From contig CAUYUJ010018482.1 in the NCBI GenBank assembly GCA_963575745.1, forward strand, positions 384,314-448,313: a stretch of DNA of 64,000 nucleotides, read 5' to 3'. Position 1 is the stretch's first letter. The number at the start of each line of letters is the position of its first letter. Position numbers and translations under genes: made by a program. Shown in pieces: positions 40,040-51,485 of this stretch. Under the pieces are notes generated by a model. That model was not told where the DNA came from, did no database searches, and saw only the letters and a list, made by a program, of their open reading frames with translations. The stretch comes from Prorocentrum cordatum. Taxonomy: Eukaryota > Sar > Dinophyceae > Prorocentrales > Prorocentraceae.

Positions 40040-40655
40040 ATACTTCGGGGAGCCTCAGTGGACTAGAGGCCTCTTGGATGCCTCTCGGAGTCGCTTGGAA
40101 TGGCTCCTGGGGAGCTCTTGGTGGGTTCCCGCGGCGTCTTGAGGGCCTCTGCGAGGCTCTCGGGGGCCTCCTGGGGCGCCTTGGGGGACTCGGGGGCCTC
40201 TTCGGGGCCTCTTGGGGCCTTCTTGGGGCCCTCTAGGGAGCCTCGGAGGCCTTGTTGTGACCATCTTCGAGAGTATCGACCAAGGAGCGGGGTGTCCTTG
40301 GTTAGCGTTGTCCCTCGAGAGCCCCTAACATCGTCTCTTGGGGCTATCTTGGGGCGCTCTCTGGGGCGCTGTGGGGCCCCAGCATTCTTCATTTGTCCTT
40401 AGGTCTTGGAGGATTTGGGCGTCTTGGAGGCGTCTTGGGGGGCCTCCAAGGCCAGTTGGACCCGTCTTGGAGCGGTTTTCGGACCTCTTGGAGCACATTA
40501 AAAACCATCATGAGCCATCTTGGGGCCATCTTACGTTCCCTGAAGTCCTGGTGGGGCCATCTTGTGCCATCTTGGACGCTCCAGCGATCCGCGGAGCGCC
40601 CCGTCCAGACCCTGGATGGGGGCACGGGAGGAGTCAAGACACCTCTCCAGGACGC
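40040..40655 (+). repeat. G-rich GGGGCCTCTTGG satellite block
   Basis: GGGGCCTCTTGGGGCCTTCT, GTCTTGGGGGGCCTCC and TCTTGGGGCCATCTT words. Spacer-like stretches with more A/T (40,255-40,320) break it. Confidence 0.85.
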
Positions 40656-40659
40656 AAGC

Positions 40660-41470
40660 TGCTTGGCTCACTACGACCCGCCATCCTGGGTAGTACCCGA
40701 GTTTCAGCATACCTAGCGAACGTCTTTGGATGGACAACTACGAGGAACCAGTGCAGATCGCAGATGCGCGACGCTGGGGCGAGGTGCGCGACGTCGGTCC
40801 CCACCGTCATTGTCGAAAACCCATGCGCAATCGCAGCGGAGTGGCCATCATGATGTTTGGTGGGCCTGCATAAAGCTGGCAATACAGTCGGCCCGGATTG
40901 GTAGGTCGACCCTGCCAAATCACAGGTACCCTTGAGTCCTGTGTCCCGCGACCCATGCCTCCTGCATTCCTATGGCAATGTGCCCCTCGGACAGGGTCTT
41001 GTGTCCTCTCGCGTGTCCCGCCCAATCGAGTCCGACTGTATGCCAGCACCCCCGTCGTCTCTCTCAGACACCGGTGCAAAAATGATCCCGCCCGCGCGCG
41101 GTCCAGATGTAGCCGCGACGTGAATTTTGCATTGTTCTTGACCGGGGTGGTGGCCCTGCGCGCAGCAGGCCATAGGCTGGCCCTCCGCCGTCCCTGTCAA
41201 CGGAGTCATGGAACTTGCTCGCGGCCCCCCCGAACATGACGCAAGATTTTGCCGCAAAGTGCATGTTATATTTTTGTTGACAGGGGTGGCGGGGGGTGGA
41301 TTGTCCCTGGTTTGTCGGCGGTCGGGTGGGGGACGGGGTGTATACTAAGAAGGAGCACCCGAAAGGGAAGAAGGGGATTGGAAGAGGAAACGATCGAAGC
41401 CACCTACGCCCTAAAGAGCTGGTGGGATAACCTCTCTGGATGTTTCATACGCTGGGCGCACGTTTCATAA
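40660..41470. other. Low-copy DNA with a diverged ~170-bp repeat
   Basis: CGTGAATTTTGCATTGTTCTTGAC near 41,120 and CAAAGTGCATGTTATATTTTTGTTGAC near 41,255, each followed by (A/C)GGGGTGG(C/T)GG, suggest two old copies of a short repeat. Plus and minus frames overlap; nothing recognised. Confidence 0.4.
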
Positions 41471-41472
41471 AT

Positions 41473-41545
41473 CTGCGTATGTGGTGCAAGTTATGTGGTG
41501 CAAGTTGCGTGGCGCCAGCTGTGTGGTGCAAAGCTATGTATGGCA
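41473..41545 (-). repeat. TGTGGTGCAAGTT repeat
   Basis: GTGGTGCAAGTTATGTGGTG and relatives; this is the reverse complement of the CACGTAGCTTGCACCA repeat at 4.4-4.75 kb. Confidence 0.75.
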
Positions 41546-43195
41546 GTTAATGTTTCTTGGATTCTGAATGTAGCGGCGCTGGCGGGCACCGGACATGTGG
41601 CCTCCACATGGCGGCGACGAGCCGGCGAACACCAGGATATCCACACGTTAATTATCCAGAGAGAGAGAGAAGGATAGAGAGATAGAAGATAGAGATCATA
41701 CAAACTTTTAGTGCATGCTCTGTTTGGGGAACCTGGTGATCCCCTCAATTTTGCTTCGTGAGGGAGGTTTGGCAGTCGTTTCTTTACAAGGCATTTTTTT
41801 TGAGTTCGCGTGGCTCCATGGCTTGCAAAAAGATGTGCGCACATACGCATATACACATATATATATATATGTATGTATATCGCTATAGCTAGATTGGCTC
41901 GTTTGTCGCAGACCCACGCATGGCATCTGTGGCTTCTACTAGAAGTCACTGGTGCTATGCGTGGTAACGTGAGTCAAGACAAGACCTCGGCGAACAATAC
42001 ATGTCCCGATCCTCGAGGGCGGGACCGTACATGGACATTACATTCGAACCCTGTGGCCCAAGATGCCCCCCCGACCCCCCGAAATTAATATTGATGGCGT
42101 GGCGACGTGGGGGCGTGAGTGGACAGAAATATTCGAACCCCAAAGCACCGCGTTTACTGAGATCAACATTGATGGCGGGGGCGCGGGGGTGATTTAGAAT
42201 CTCCCTCGAATGTGTGAGGGTTCGACTGGAATTCTGTACGTTTGCAACGTGCCCGTCCAGGAAGTGCGACAGATTACCGCCGCACTGTGGGTGAGACGAT
42301 GAACGGAAGCGAGGAGTCCGGCAGGACGGGTCTTGACCTCATTGCGTAAGTTTGCAGACGAGCGACGGAGGTGGTGGTGGTGGTGGAGTGGGTGGTCGCG
42401 GTGATTGGGTTTTCCATACATCCGAGGTGTCTCCTGCGCCCCCGAGCTGCTGTCTTTGCAGCCGTGTCAGCAGGCGGCCAATGGGGTCCCGGCCTTCGCG
42501 CGGTTTCCCTCTGCGGCAGACGTTTGCGGCGTCCGCGCCTGTCTCTCCCGCATCGCTGCTCTCCGTACCTCCCCGCCGCTGCCGCGGCGTGGGCTTCCCA
42601 TCAGCAGGTTGTCCGTGCTGGGACTCCTTGCTCTGGCTGTCTCCACGGACGCGGCCGCAGTGCTCAGGACTGGGCGCACGCTCACGGCAGCAGCATGCAA
42701 GTAGACGCGGGGCATGCCTGCTTTCGCAGCTGCAAGTGCGAGCCCGTGTCCCAGTGTTTTGATACAGTGGGTAGCTTTCTGGTGATTGGCCTACGCGCGC
42801 TTGGTTCGATCTATGTCCCATGGGCATCATATTCGCACGCGCGCATGATATGGTATGCAGGCCTTATGTTGTTTGGTGCAGAAGCATACGTGTGCTGCTG
42901 GTTATCTTGTCAGTATGTGTTCCACGCGGCAAGTCCTCTCTGCTTGTGCCTGGGATGACACGTAAGATAGTGCGACAGGAAGGAGCATTTTCGCTCACAT
43001 GTTATTGAGCGGTGTGAGTGACGGGCGACTCGTGAGAGGGTGCGGTAGGTGGTTGGCATACGATGCAGTCGGGTTTAGTCGCGCAGATGTAATCACTGAT
43101 GCCATTGGTGTGCATGACACATTTGGCAAGATGTGCAGCAGCTGCCCCAAAGACAAGTTTTTACGATTGGACTCCATAGATAATTGTCCGAGAGA
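41546..43195. other. Low-copy DNA
   Basis: Short GA run near 41,660, TA run at 41,856-41,872 and GGTGGTGGTGG near 42,369. A plus frame of about 100 codons (42,405-42,704) ends near a GCAAGT, a non-canonical donor type known in dinoflagellates, after CTGTCTTTGCAG at 42,451-42,461. No domain is recognised, so I do not call it. Confidence 0.35.
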
Positions 43196-43290
43196 TTAGA
43201 CTCCATTAGTCTCCATTGCATTGGTTTCCATTGGACTCCTCTGCGCTTCATTGCTTGACACAGGACTTCATTAGGCTCCATGGAATACAT
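43196..43290 (+). repeat. Short block of TCCATTGGACTCC repeat
   Basis: GACTCCATTAGTCTCCATTG and GGTTTCCATTGGACTCC belong to the same ~15-bp family as 47.8-49.0 kb. Confidence 0.7.
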
Positions 43291-43445
43291 ATCGAAGATG
43301 CCTACGGGGAATCACCGCCGCCCCATGCCTTGTGGAGCCGTCCATGCGGCCAAGCGTTGGCCTGACGTTTGGCGAAGCTATTGGACTATGTATTCCCTCA
43401 GCCGCTGTGGAACCCCTTGGGGGAACACTTGGGAGAGGCAGAGCC

Positions 43446-44440
43446 AGGAGGAGGAGAAGGATGAGAAGGAGGACGCGGAGGAGGATGAGGAGAAGGAGGA
43501 GGACCAGAGTAAACCCAATACGGACCAACGATATTGCTATAGACCCTCTCTCCAAGTTTCCTCCTCGTAGGTCCCTGCAAGAGTATCTAAAATGCGGGCT
43601 ATGGCCCATTGAAAGACAATCGCACGATAATCATCAATCGTGCCAAAACACAAGTCCTGGGACTTCGACGTCGCGGATCAACGTGGCTGTTGCGTCCTGA
43701 CCAATCCTACATCGTGCCAGATATCCATCCCTAAGATTACATCGCATCGAATCAACGTAACAATTGGGTCCTCAGATTCCCAAACCAGTCCAGAACAGCA
43801 TTCCGGTTGTTCCAACCATGCGAACTTTTTGAGACGAATGTGCGCGGTGCTAAAGGGAGGGCCACATTTCGCAAATGAGCTACCTTCTATCAGTGAAACG
43901 GTTACGATTTTTGAAAGACGAATGCGCGCTTCGCTAAGGCGAGAATTACATGTTGAACACCAACCGCCCTCCATATTTGAAGCTGTTGAGTTGTTAAGGC
44001 GAATGTGCGCGGCTCCAGGGCGAGAGCCACATGTTGAAAACAACCTGCCCTCAGCGATTGTGACTGCTGCGAACTCTTAAGACGAAGGTGCGCGGCGCTA
44101 ACGCGAGCGCCACATTTTGAAAACCATCCGCCTTCCATCCGTGACATTGGGTTCTTGACGTAATAATTCTCGAGTGGTACCTCAACGTGTATAGCGATAA
44201 GGTCACGTGAGTCGTTTCTTGGCAGGCGCGCCTCGCCGAAGCGTCGGGTAGGGGCATACTCACAGTTCCGAGGCCACGGCCTCCACGCCATGCCCTAATG
44301 GGCACAGGCGGGCTCCTAAGCGGAGCGCGAACGATTCCGGCGTTCGTTCGCTCGTTCCATCCGTGAAGCTGTTGGAGGCTTCAAGTTTCAGGATCAGAAG
44401 TGGTGAGGAAGCCTCATACGAAGTGCCCGGCCCGCCCCAT
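43446..44440 (+). repeat. ~1.04-kb GGA-bounded unit, copy 1
   Basis: GGA tract (43,446-43,502), ACCAGAGTAAACCCAA, CCCTC(T/C)CTCCAAG, TGCCAAAACA, CGGATCAACGTG and GCGTCCTGAC. Then four ~75-95-bp repeats of CGAATGTGCGCGG with AGGG/GCGAG..CCACATTTTG (43,826-44,150), and a GAGGCCACGGCCTC copy. GAGGAAGCCTCATACGAAG precedes the next GGA tract. Copy 2 starts at 44,491 with the same order. Confidence 0.8.
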
Positions 44441-44490
44441 CTACATGCCTGGGGGTGCGGCAGGGGGGACTTGTGCATAGGGGAGAGGGA

Positions 44491-45310
44491 TGGAGGAGGA
44501 GGAGGAGGAGGAGGAGGAGGAGGAGGAGGAGGAGGAGGAGGACCAGTGTAAACCCAAGAGTCACCAACGATGTTGGAATAAACCCTCCCTCCAAGCTCCC
44601 TCTTCTTAGGCCCCTACAGCGATTTATTTCCACTGCGGGAACTACCGTGTTGGAAGACAACCGTTTGTAGATCTCGAAGCATGCCAAAACATTGTTCTCG
44701 GGATTTCCCCGCCACGGATCAACCTGACTTTTGCGTCCTGACGATCTGGAATCGTGCCAGACCGCACCGCGAATCAACATAACTGTTGCGCCCGCGTAAT
44801 CCTGAATCCTCCCGCCGAAACACCAGTTCTGGTACGTTGATCACGAGAATCCGTGAAACTTGTTTTTTTTTTTTTTTAAACGAAAGTGCGCTGCGCTGAG
44901 GCGAGAGCCACATTTTGAAAATGAACCGCCCTCTATCCGTGAAACTCTTTGCAATATTTGTAAAACGAATGTGCGCGGCTCTAAGGCGAGAGCTACATTT
45001 TGAAACCGTGAATCTCTTGCAATGTTGTATAACGAATGTGCGCGGTGCTAGGGCGAGAGCCACATTTTGAAAACGATCCGCCCTCCATCTGTGAAACTGT
45101 TGCCATTTCAAGCTTCAGAGTCAGAGATGGTGAGGAGATCTTACGCGAAACGCCTGGCCCGCTCTAAAATCTGGCCTCGGGGTGCGACAGGGAGAAGTTA
45201 GTTATAAGGCAAACTAATGGAGGAGGAGGAGAAGGAGGAGGAGGAGGAGGAGGAGGAGGAGGGGGAGGAGGAGGAGGAGGAGGAGGAGGAGGAGGAGGAG
45301 GAGGAAGACG
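44491..45310 (+). repeat. ~1.04-kb GGA-bounded unit, copy 2 (shortened)
   Basis: GGA tract, ACCAGTGTAAACCCAA, CCCTCCCTCCAAGC, TGCCAAAACATTG, CGGATCAACCTG and GCGTCCTGAC. Three repeats follow of ACGAATGTGCGCGG and GGCGAGAGCCACATTTTGAA (44,880-45,100), then GAGGAGATCTTACGCGAAAC and the GGA tract 45,220-45,310. A T run (44,861-44,876) interrupts it. Confidence 0.8.
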
Positions 45311-45317
45311 ACGAAGC

Positions 45318-46535
45318 GGAAGCCTCTTGAGGCCCTCGTGGGGCCTTTTGGGGGCTTTCTGGGAGCCTATTGGGGGTCTCTGAGGTGCCTCGTAGTGGCC
45401 TCCTGGGGCCTCTTGCGGGCATCCTGGGGCCTCTTGGGGCCCTCGTAGTGGCCTCCAGGGAGCATCTTGGCCTTCGGAGGCCGTCTTGGAGCCCTCTCTA
45501 GGCAGTCGCGGGTCCCTCTTGGGGTGCTTCAGGGCCGTCTTGGAGGTCTATAGCCGTATTTGGGCTCTCGTGGGCCGCCTTGTTTGCCTCTTCGGGGCCG
45601 CTGGGGCCGTCTTAGGGTGATCTTGGGTGCGTAATTATGGGGCCGTCGTGGAGCGTCGGCAGCCCGAAAAGGCGAGAACGCCAAACTCTTTGAACCACCT
45701 TACGGGGAATCAATGATTTTGGCTGTCTGGAGGTCCTCTTGGAGCCCTCGGGGCGTCTCGGGGGCTTCTTGGCCAGTCTGCAAGACATTTTGGGCCGTCT
45801 TGGGGTCGTCTTGTAGATATCTTTGGGGCCTCTTGGGGCCATCTGATCCAGCTTGGAGGCCACCTTGGCCGTCTTGGAGGTACTTGGGATTCCATCTTGG
45901 GCGAGGAAGCCAACGGGAGATACCTTTTCCGCGCGGACGGCGGGATTGGCCGAGGCACCCTTGGGAACTTTACACAACAACCGAATCGCACAAGAATCCG
46001 GCACGCCGTGCACCGCTGTGGCAAGCCAGCAGATCTAGTGGCCCTCGGCCGATCCCACAACCGCGCCTGCGTCGTAGGCCTGAGGCCTCTTGTATGCCTG
46101 TGGGGACCTTGGGAGGCCTTTCGGTCGCCTCTTGGAACCGGATTTGGGGTGTCTTGCGGTCTCTCTTGGTCCTCTCGGGTGCCTCTTGGGGGCTCTTTTG
46201 GGCCTGATGAGAGTCTCTGTGGCCTCTTGGGGGCGCTCTTAGGTACCTGCTGGCGGTCTCTGGCGTCCTCTCGGGGCGGATGGCTCGATATGCCAGGTCG
46301 AGTTCCTCCTGGGTCCGTCTTGGGGGCCCCTTGGGGCGATCTTGGGGGCCTCTTGGGCCGTCTTGAAATACCAGAAGGTCGAACAAGGCGAGAACGATAC
46401 ATTCTTCCAATCTCCTTAGGAACATAATTGATTTGTGCCTCGTAGGCCCCTTCTTGGGGAGCCTCTTGGAGCCCTCTTGGGGCGTCTTAGGGCCTATGGG
46501 TTAGTCTTGAGGCCGTCGTGGGCGCTTCGTAGCGC
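45318..46535 (+). repeat. G-rich GGGGCCTCTTGG satellite, largest block
   Basis: Three runs of TTGGGGCCTCTTGGGGCC words are divided by spacers at about 45,660-45,722 (AAAGGCGAGAACGCC, GGGGAATCAATGATTTTGGC) and 46,372-46,440 (CAAGGCGAGAACGATACA, ATAATTGATTTG). A low-copy insert lies at 45,895-46,075. The 230-codon minus frame is a repeat translation. Confidence 0.9.
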
Positions 46536-46630
46536 TCTTGGGCCGTCGCGGGGTCCTCTTTTGCAGGCGATGTTTCTCCTCCACCCCCAGATATTTTCAC
46601 GAGCTATGAAGCCGTTAAGAGAAGGAGAGA

Positions 46631-46835
46631 AATCTTGAGATGTATCCCAAGGGGGGCTGTTCGGACGCACCTCAATCGAGGATGGACGCCCCCCATCGTA
46701 TATCCCAGGGTTGGGCCCAGCATTTGTGGTCTCTTTGGACGCACCCCTATCGAGGATGGACGCCCAAAATCGCATATCTTTTTCGAAAGCCCCACGAAGC
46801 CTGACTGGGACAGGGGTCGACATATCCCCTGTTCC
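46631..46835. repeat. Dispersed GGACGCACC..ATCGAGGATG repeat, copy 2
   Basis: Matches 30,876-31,030. Here the core GGACGCACC(T/C)C(A/T)ATCGAGGATG occurs twice (46,656 and 46,739), so the copy has an internal duplication of about 83 bp. Confidence 0.8.
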
Positions 46836-46839
46836 TATT

Positions 46840-47232
46840 ACTCTTGGCCCGCCTTGAGATCCTCTGGGGGGCCCTCTTGGCCAGTCTGGGGCCTCCTGGC
46901 CTCGGGAACGGTCCCGCGACAAGCCTGCGACGGGCTCGCGGGACGCCCCAGGAGCGCCCCGGCGCGCCCCAGGCTCGGGACTCGTGGGCCCCCCGAACGA
47001 GGCAGTCGTTGAGGGGCACACATCGCCGACCGTCACACGTCGGAGTGCGGCAGTCATCAGTTCAGGAGGCTCTGTGGAGCCGGGGGGCACTCCGCTTCGT
47101 GCCTCGAGGCACGGTGGCGGGCAGGACGCCGCACGACTCTCGTCGACCCTCGGGACTCCACCGGAGTGCCCAGGACTTCACGGGACTCCACCGTGCTCCT
47201 CTGGACTCCGTTGGACTTCGTTGGCGTTCGTC
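46840..47232. other. G-rich satellite remnant and CTCCACGGGACTCC words
   Basis: A short G-rich block (46,855-46,915) is followed by low-copy DNA, then GGACTCCACCGGAGT/GGACTTCACGGGACTCC words (47,130-47,225), an outlying piece of the TCCATTGGA family. Confidence 0.5.
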
Positions 47233-47234
47233 TG

Positions 47235-47474
47235 GGCCTCCCGGGTGCGGTCGGAGTAGATATGGGGTCGGAGGATGCCGCCGCATCGCCGATGCATCGC
47301 CGTTGCGGCTGGATGTGCAGCCTGATTTGGCGCACGTCGACGTCGCCGATGCATCGCTGACATCGACGATGCATCGCCAGTGCATCGCCGATGCATCGCC
47401 GATGCATCGCCTATATATCAGCGATGCGGCGCGATCATCCGACCCCATCTACTCGGATCCCATCTAGAAGGCCT
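47235..47474. mobile_element. MITE, 240 bp, with GCATCGCCGAT core (copy 2)
   Basis: GGCCTCCCGGGTGCGGTCGG at the left faces the inverse of TCGGATCCCATCTAGAAGGC at the right. GGGGTCGGAGGATGCCGCCG and CGGCGCGATCATCCGACCCC form inner arms. The core repeats GCATCGCCGAT more times than copy 1 at 29,648, which explains its extra length. Confidence 0.85.
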
Positions 47475-47556
47475 CTAATCATTCGTTTGACTCCGTCGGG
47501 CTCCATCGGACTCCTTCAAATTCCACTCTGTTGGGCTTCCTTTCCTCCCTCTTTCC

Positions 47557-47690
47557 TCTCTCCTCCCCCGCCCCTCGTGCTCCTCCTCCTGCTCCTCCTG
47601 CTCCTTCTCCTGCTCCTGCTCCTCCTCTTCCTCCTCCTCCTCCTCCTCCTCCTCCTCCTCCTCCTCCTCCTCCTCCCCTGTCTAGTCAGG
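47557..47690 (-). repeat. CTC microsatellite
   Basis: CTCCTCCTGCTCCTCC passing to pure CTCCTC: one of only two large tracts in the window with the pyrimidine strand on plus. A GGT run (47,762-47,793) follows after 70 bases. Confidence 0.9.
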
Positions 47691-47794
47691 AGTAGCCTTT
47701 CCCATTGGCTGCCAATGCTGCAGCTCCTTTTGTCCGCGCGTCCCTCTGGATGCTCGGCTGTATGGTGGTGGTGGTGGTGGTGGTGGTGGTCTAC

Positions 47795-49045
47795 AGAGCC
47801 TTCCATGGATTCCACGGGCCCCTATCAAACTCCGGTGGCCGATTGGACCCAGTAGGACTCCATGGGTCTCCATGATACTCCACTGGACGCCATAGGACTC
47901 GATAAGACTCCACTGGAATTTGGGACTCCGTTGGGCCCCATGAGACTCTATTGTTCTCAGCGGACTCCTTCAGATTTCGTTGGACCCCATTGGACTTGAT
48001 TGGACTCCACAGTGCTTCATTGAATGCCCATATGACGCCGTATGACTCCATTGGGCTCCATGTAGCTCCATTGGATTTCTTTGGGCTTCATTGGACACCA
48101 TAGGGCTCAATATAGCTCCATTCGACTCTATTGGTTTCCAGTGGACCCCATTGGCGCCTATTGGGATCAATAGGACTGCGTTGGACCACGCTGACTCCAG
48201 GAGCCCCATACTCCATTGGCGTCCGCTGGACTCCGTCTGACTCCATTGGACTTGTTTAGGCCACTCCGTTGGGCTCCATTGGACTCAATTAGATTTCAGT
48301 GGGCTTTTTCGGACTCCTTTGGATTCCATTGGTCTTCATAGCCCTTCATGCACTTCATTGGGTTCCTCTAGTCTCCATTAGTCCATTGGGCCCCATGAGA
48401 CTCAATTGGTCTAAATCGGGCTCCACTGGGCGCCATTGGACTTTACTGGGCTCCATTGGGATACCCATACAACTCCTTAATACCCCGTGGGCTCTAAGTG
48501 GAATGTATTGGTCTCAGCGGTGGACTCCATGGGACGTCATTCGACTCCATTCGATTGGTGGACTCGCAGGCAGTATTGTATCATTGTTTCCCGCAAGCGG
48601 TATTGTTTTGTCCCCTGCAGGGGTTCTTGTTTTGTCCTCCGCATGGAATATTGTATTGTCTCCAGCAAGCGGTATCGTATTGTTCCTCGCAGGGGTTATT
48701 GATTTGTCTCCCGCAGGCGGTATTGTATCGTTCTCCGCAGGCGGTGTTGGTTCCATAGATTACGTCGGACTCCATGGGAGTCCATTCGACTATTTGACTC
48801 CATTGCAATCCTTCGGACTTTATTGGTCTACAGCGTGCTTCTTCAGATGTTGTTGGACTCCATCAGGCTCCATTGGACTCCTCAGGGATCCATTTTGGCC
48901 CCTCTGGCCTCCATGGGACTCCTATTGATCCCACCTGGCTCCATTGGACTCCATTGGACCGTATTTGATTTCATTTGCCTATCTTGGACTCCGTCGGGCT
49001 CCATTTGACTCCACGGCACTCTGTTTGAATACCCATATGGGCAGT
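47795..49045 (+). repeat. Degenerate 15-bp TCCATTGGACTCCAT array
   Basis: GGACTCCATTGGACTCCATT words with constant small changes fill about 1.2 kb and thin out to about 49,440. At 48,565-48,750 a different, ~30-bp repeat (GGTATTGTATTGTCTCCCGC type, six or seven units) is embedded. Confidence 0.9.
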
Positions 49046-50440
49046 TCCAGAAGGGGCCTCACCCTCGAGGATCGAATGAGTTGACAGCTCTTCGCAGCGG
49101 AAGGCTGGCGGATGCCAGTGGAAGTACAATGGGTGCGGTTCCGCGGCCGAAAACGGCGGCAGGTTGGCGGAAGCTGGTGGCGCCAAAAGATGTTATCAAA
49201 TAGATCTCACCTTTTTTGGATTCTGAGATTCCTGAAGGAGCCATATGATTCCATTAGGCTTCATGTGTATTCTTTTGCAATGCCCATTGGGCTCCATAGG
49301 ACCCCATTTGCGCGTCAATTGCTGTGTGCGCTCGAACTTATGGGAATACCTATTCGTAGGACTCCGTTGGCATGCCCATCGGAATTTATTGGAATACAGG
49401 GTGACCATGGGGATCCATGATAATACTTAGGAAGTCATTGGAATGCCTGGAATGCTCACGATCGTGAAAGGTCAAAACGGCGGGCTCAGCGGGGTGGGCG
49501 ATAAAAGGTTCCCGTTCCCTTTATCATTACGGAACAGATTCGCAGATGCAGCCGCAGATGGAGCATATACATACACGAGTCATCTGTTGGTCGGCATCAT
49601 ACTACAGGCTCAGGGGCAGCTGTACTGGAACTGCCTGCCGTAAGTGTGCATGTCCCACTGGGTTCGTAGACTGCGTCGCTGGTCTTTATTAAGGGCTCGA
49701 ATTTCTGATGTACCTGCCACGCAGTTCTTGCTCCTCCAGCGGTATGCCCACGTGCCTTGAGTATGCAGAATCGTTTGTTGTTGCATGCTACCTTCTGCAC
49801 GAATGGCGCATTCTTGAGCTGAAGGTGATGATAGCGCTTCCAGCATTCTGTTCGAATTGCATTATGTACTAGCCTTGGGTGAGATACCTGGGGATTGTTC
49901 TGGCCGCTCTCTAGCCAGCCTCGTTGGAGGGGAGGAAGAAAAAACACCACCATCATCACCGTCACCATGTAAAGCACCGGCGCCGGATCCTTAGTTGATG
50001 TTGAAGCCGCGAGCAGGTTTCAACTATATGATCTAAGGCTGATCGTATATAGCATAATTTCTAATCGCTGAGGATGTGTAGCGCAGACTGCCTTCATGTA
50101 CCGGACTACTGGAGAAAGGGGTAGTCTGATTAGACTCTCCCAGAGGGCTGTTAGCACTGCCCGTGGAGCTTGCTATCCGGGAGGGAAGATGCAGGGGTCT
50201 GCGCAGATGCGACTAGCAGTTCAGCGTGCTTTACTTGTAAAAGCGTGCCTGTCTTTCACGCCTGAACAATGTGGTGCCGAAATCCATGTGTACGTCGCAT
50301 CCTGTCGGGAACAACCCCTCTCGGTTTAGCACCCCGAGTCTTGCAGGGTAAATTGGGCGGGAGCTTTTCCCGACGCGGGCCTTTCCTCGACGCGGGCCGA
50401 GCCGTCCACCTCTGCTCAGGCATCTTGCCCGCTCATTACG
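49046..50440. other. Low-copy DNA
   Basis: Scattered CCATTGG words persist to about 49,440. Beyond that the sequence is mixed. Open stretches on minus (49,597-49,977) and plus (50,096-50,329) have mixed composition but no recognisable domain or splice pair. Confidence 0.35.
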
Positions 50441-51145
50441 CACACCACGCACATCACACCCAGCGCGCGCATAATAACAGTCGACACCGCGCACAGCACG
50501 CAACACACAGCGCAACGGGTACAGGGCAATCAGCACAGCACACCACGCTCACAACACGCAGCACTCACAAGACGCGGCGCACACAGCCCACAGTGCATGC
50601 GGCGCAGTTCTTCCTCCGGCGGCCGAGTGACGCCACCACAGCGGGAGCTAAACGGGGCACGTTCGAGCGTCAATTCCACCAGTCGTTGCAGGTTATGGAC
50701 TGCGCCAGGCGCCAGGCAAGTCGGCGTGCAAAAGAAGTGAGAGGGGATGGCTGCGCTAGGCGAGAGCGCGCGCAAGAAGCAGCATCCGAGCGGGTGCAGC
50801 AGGCAGGAAAAGACCAGCCGTGTCGGCGGGTGCGCGCGGTGGCGAAGGAGCAGGTCGGAAGGCGCACGCGACTTGGGTAACCTTTACAACATGCATGATA
50901 CGCACAGCACGCAGTAACGAACACACAACAACACACATCATACGCCGCGCGTGCAATCTAGGCACATGTGCTTTTACTGCGCCAGCGCAAGGGATGGTGC
51001 ACAATACAGAGCGGGCGACTGAGCAGGACTGTCCCCGCGTGGGCGCACGACGGATAGGCTTCGACGGGCATATCCCGCATGCTAGCTTGTCGCCGGCACT
51101 GTGGAGCACCGTGCGGGGGGAGGCGGAACCGCAACACAATGACAG
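50441..51145. other. CACACGC-rich and low-copy DNA
   Basis: CACACCACGC/CACAACACGCAGC-type words dominate 50,440-50,600, with more near 50,885-50,945. A 203-codon plus frame spans them without recognisable content. Confidence 0.4.
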
Positions 51146-51149
51146 AAAC

Positions 51150-51280
51150 CCAATTTTTCGGGGGTCCGCGCCAGTTTCTCGGATCGGCGCCGGAGCCCCC
51201 TGGGGTCCTCCGCGCGCCAGGGAGGGGGGCCCATTGCCGATCCAGGAAATAGAATCGGACCTCCGAAAGTTTGTGCTCAT
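51150..51280. mobile_element. MITE, about 130 bp (GCGCCGATCC family)
   Basis: TTTCGGGGGTCCGCGCCAG and TTTCTCGGATCGGCGCCGGA at the left face the inverse of TGCCGATCCAGGAAAT and TCGGACCTCCGAAAG at the right. The centre GCGCGCCAGGGAGGGGGG corresponds to the core of the element at 29,285. Confidence 0.75.
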
Positions 51281-51485
51281 GCAGTTCTGTGCTCCTCCAG
51301 GGAGGGGGCGGAACCGACCATTCACCGCAGTGAGGTCGTGCAGCATCCACGCCGCCAGACTCGTCGGCAGGCTGGGTGGGCGAGGAGGCGACGTGACGTC
51401 CACGTCCCACACGTTCCGCCCTCCGGCGAGGTGACGGCACCGTCGCGAATGATAGAAAGAGGCGCCAACTGCCGTGTGCAATCGC
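51281..51485. other. Low-copy DNA
   Basis: GC-rich, with frames open on both strands. Nothing recognised. Confidence 0.35.

Noticed and set aside
42405-42704. Plus frame ending near a GCAAGT donor, with a hydrophobic leader-like segment
   Set aside because: Attractive for dinoflagellate-type splicing, but the neighbouring frames are equally open and no homology is recognised.
49597-49977. Minus-strand 126-codon frame of mixed composition
   Set aside because: Two minus frames over the same bases look equally coding-like, and no splice pair or domain decides between them.
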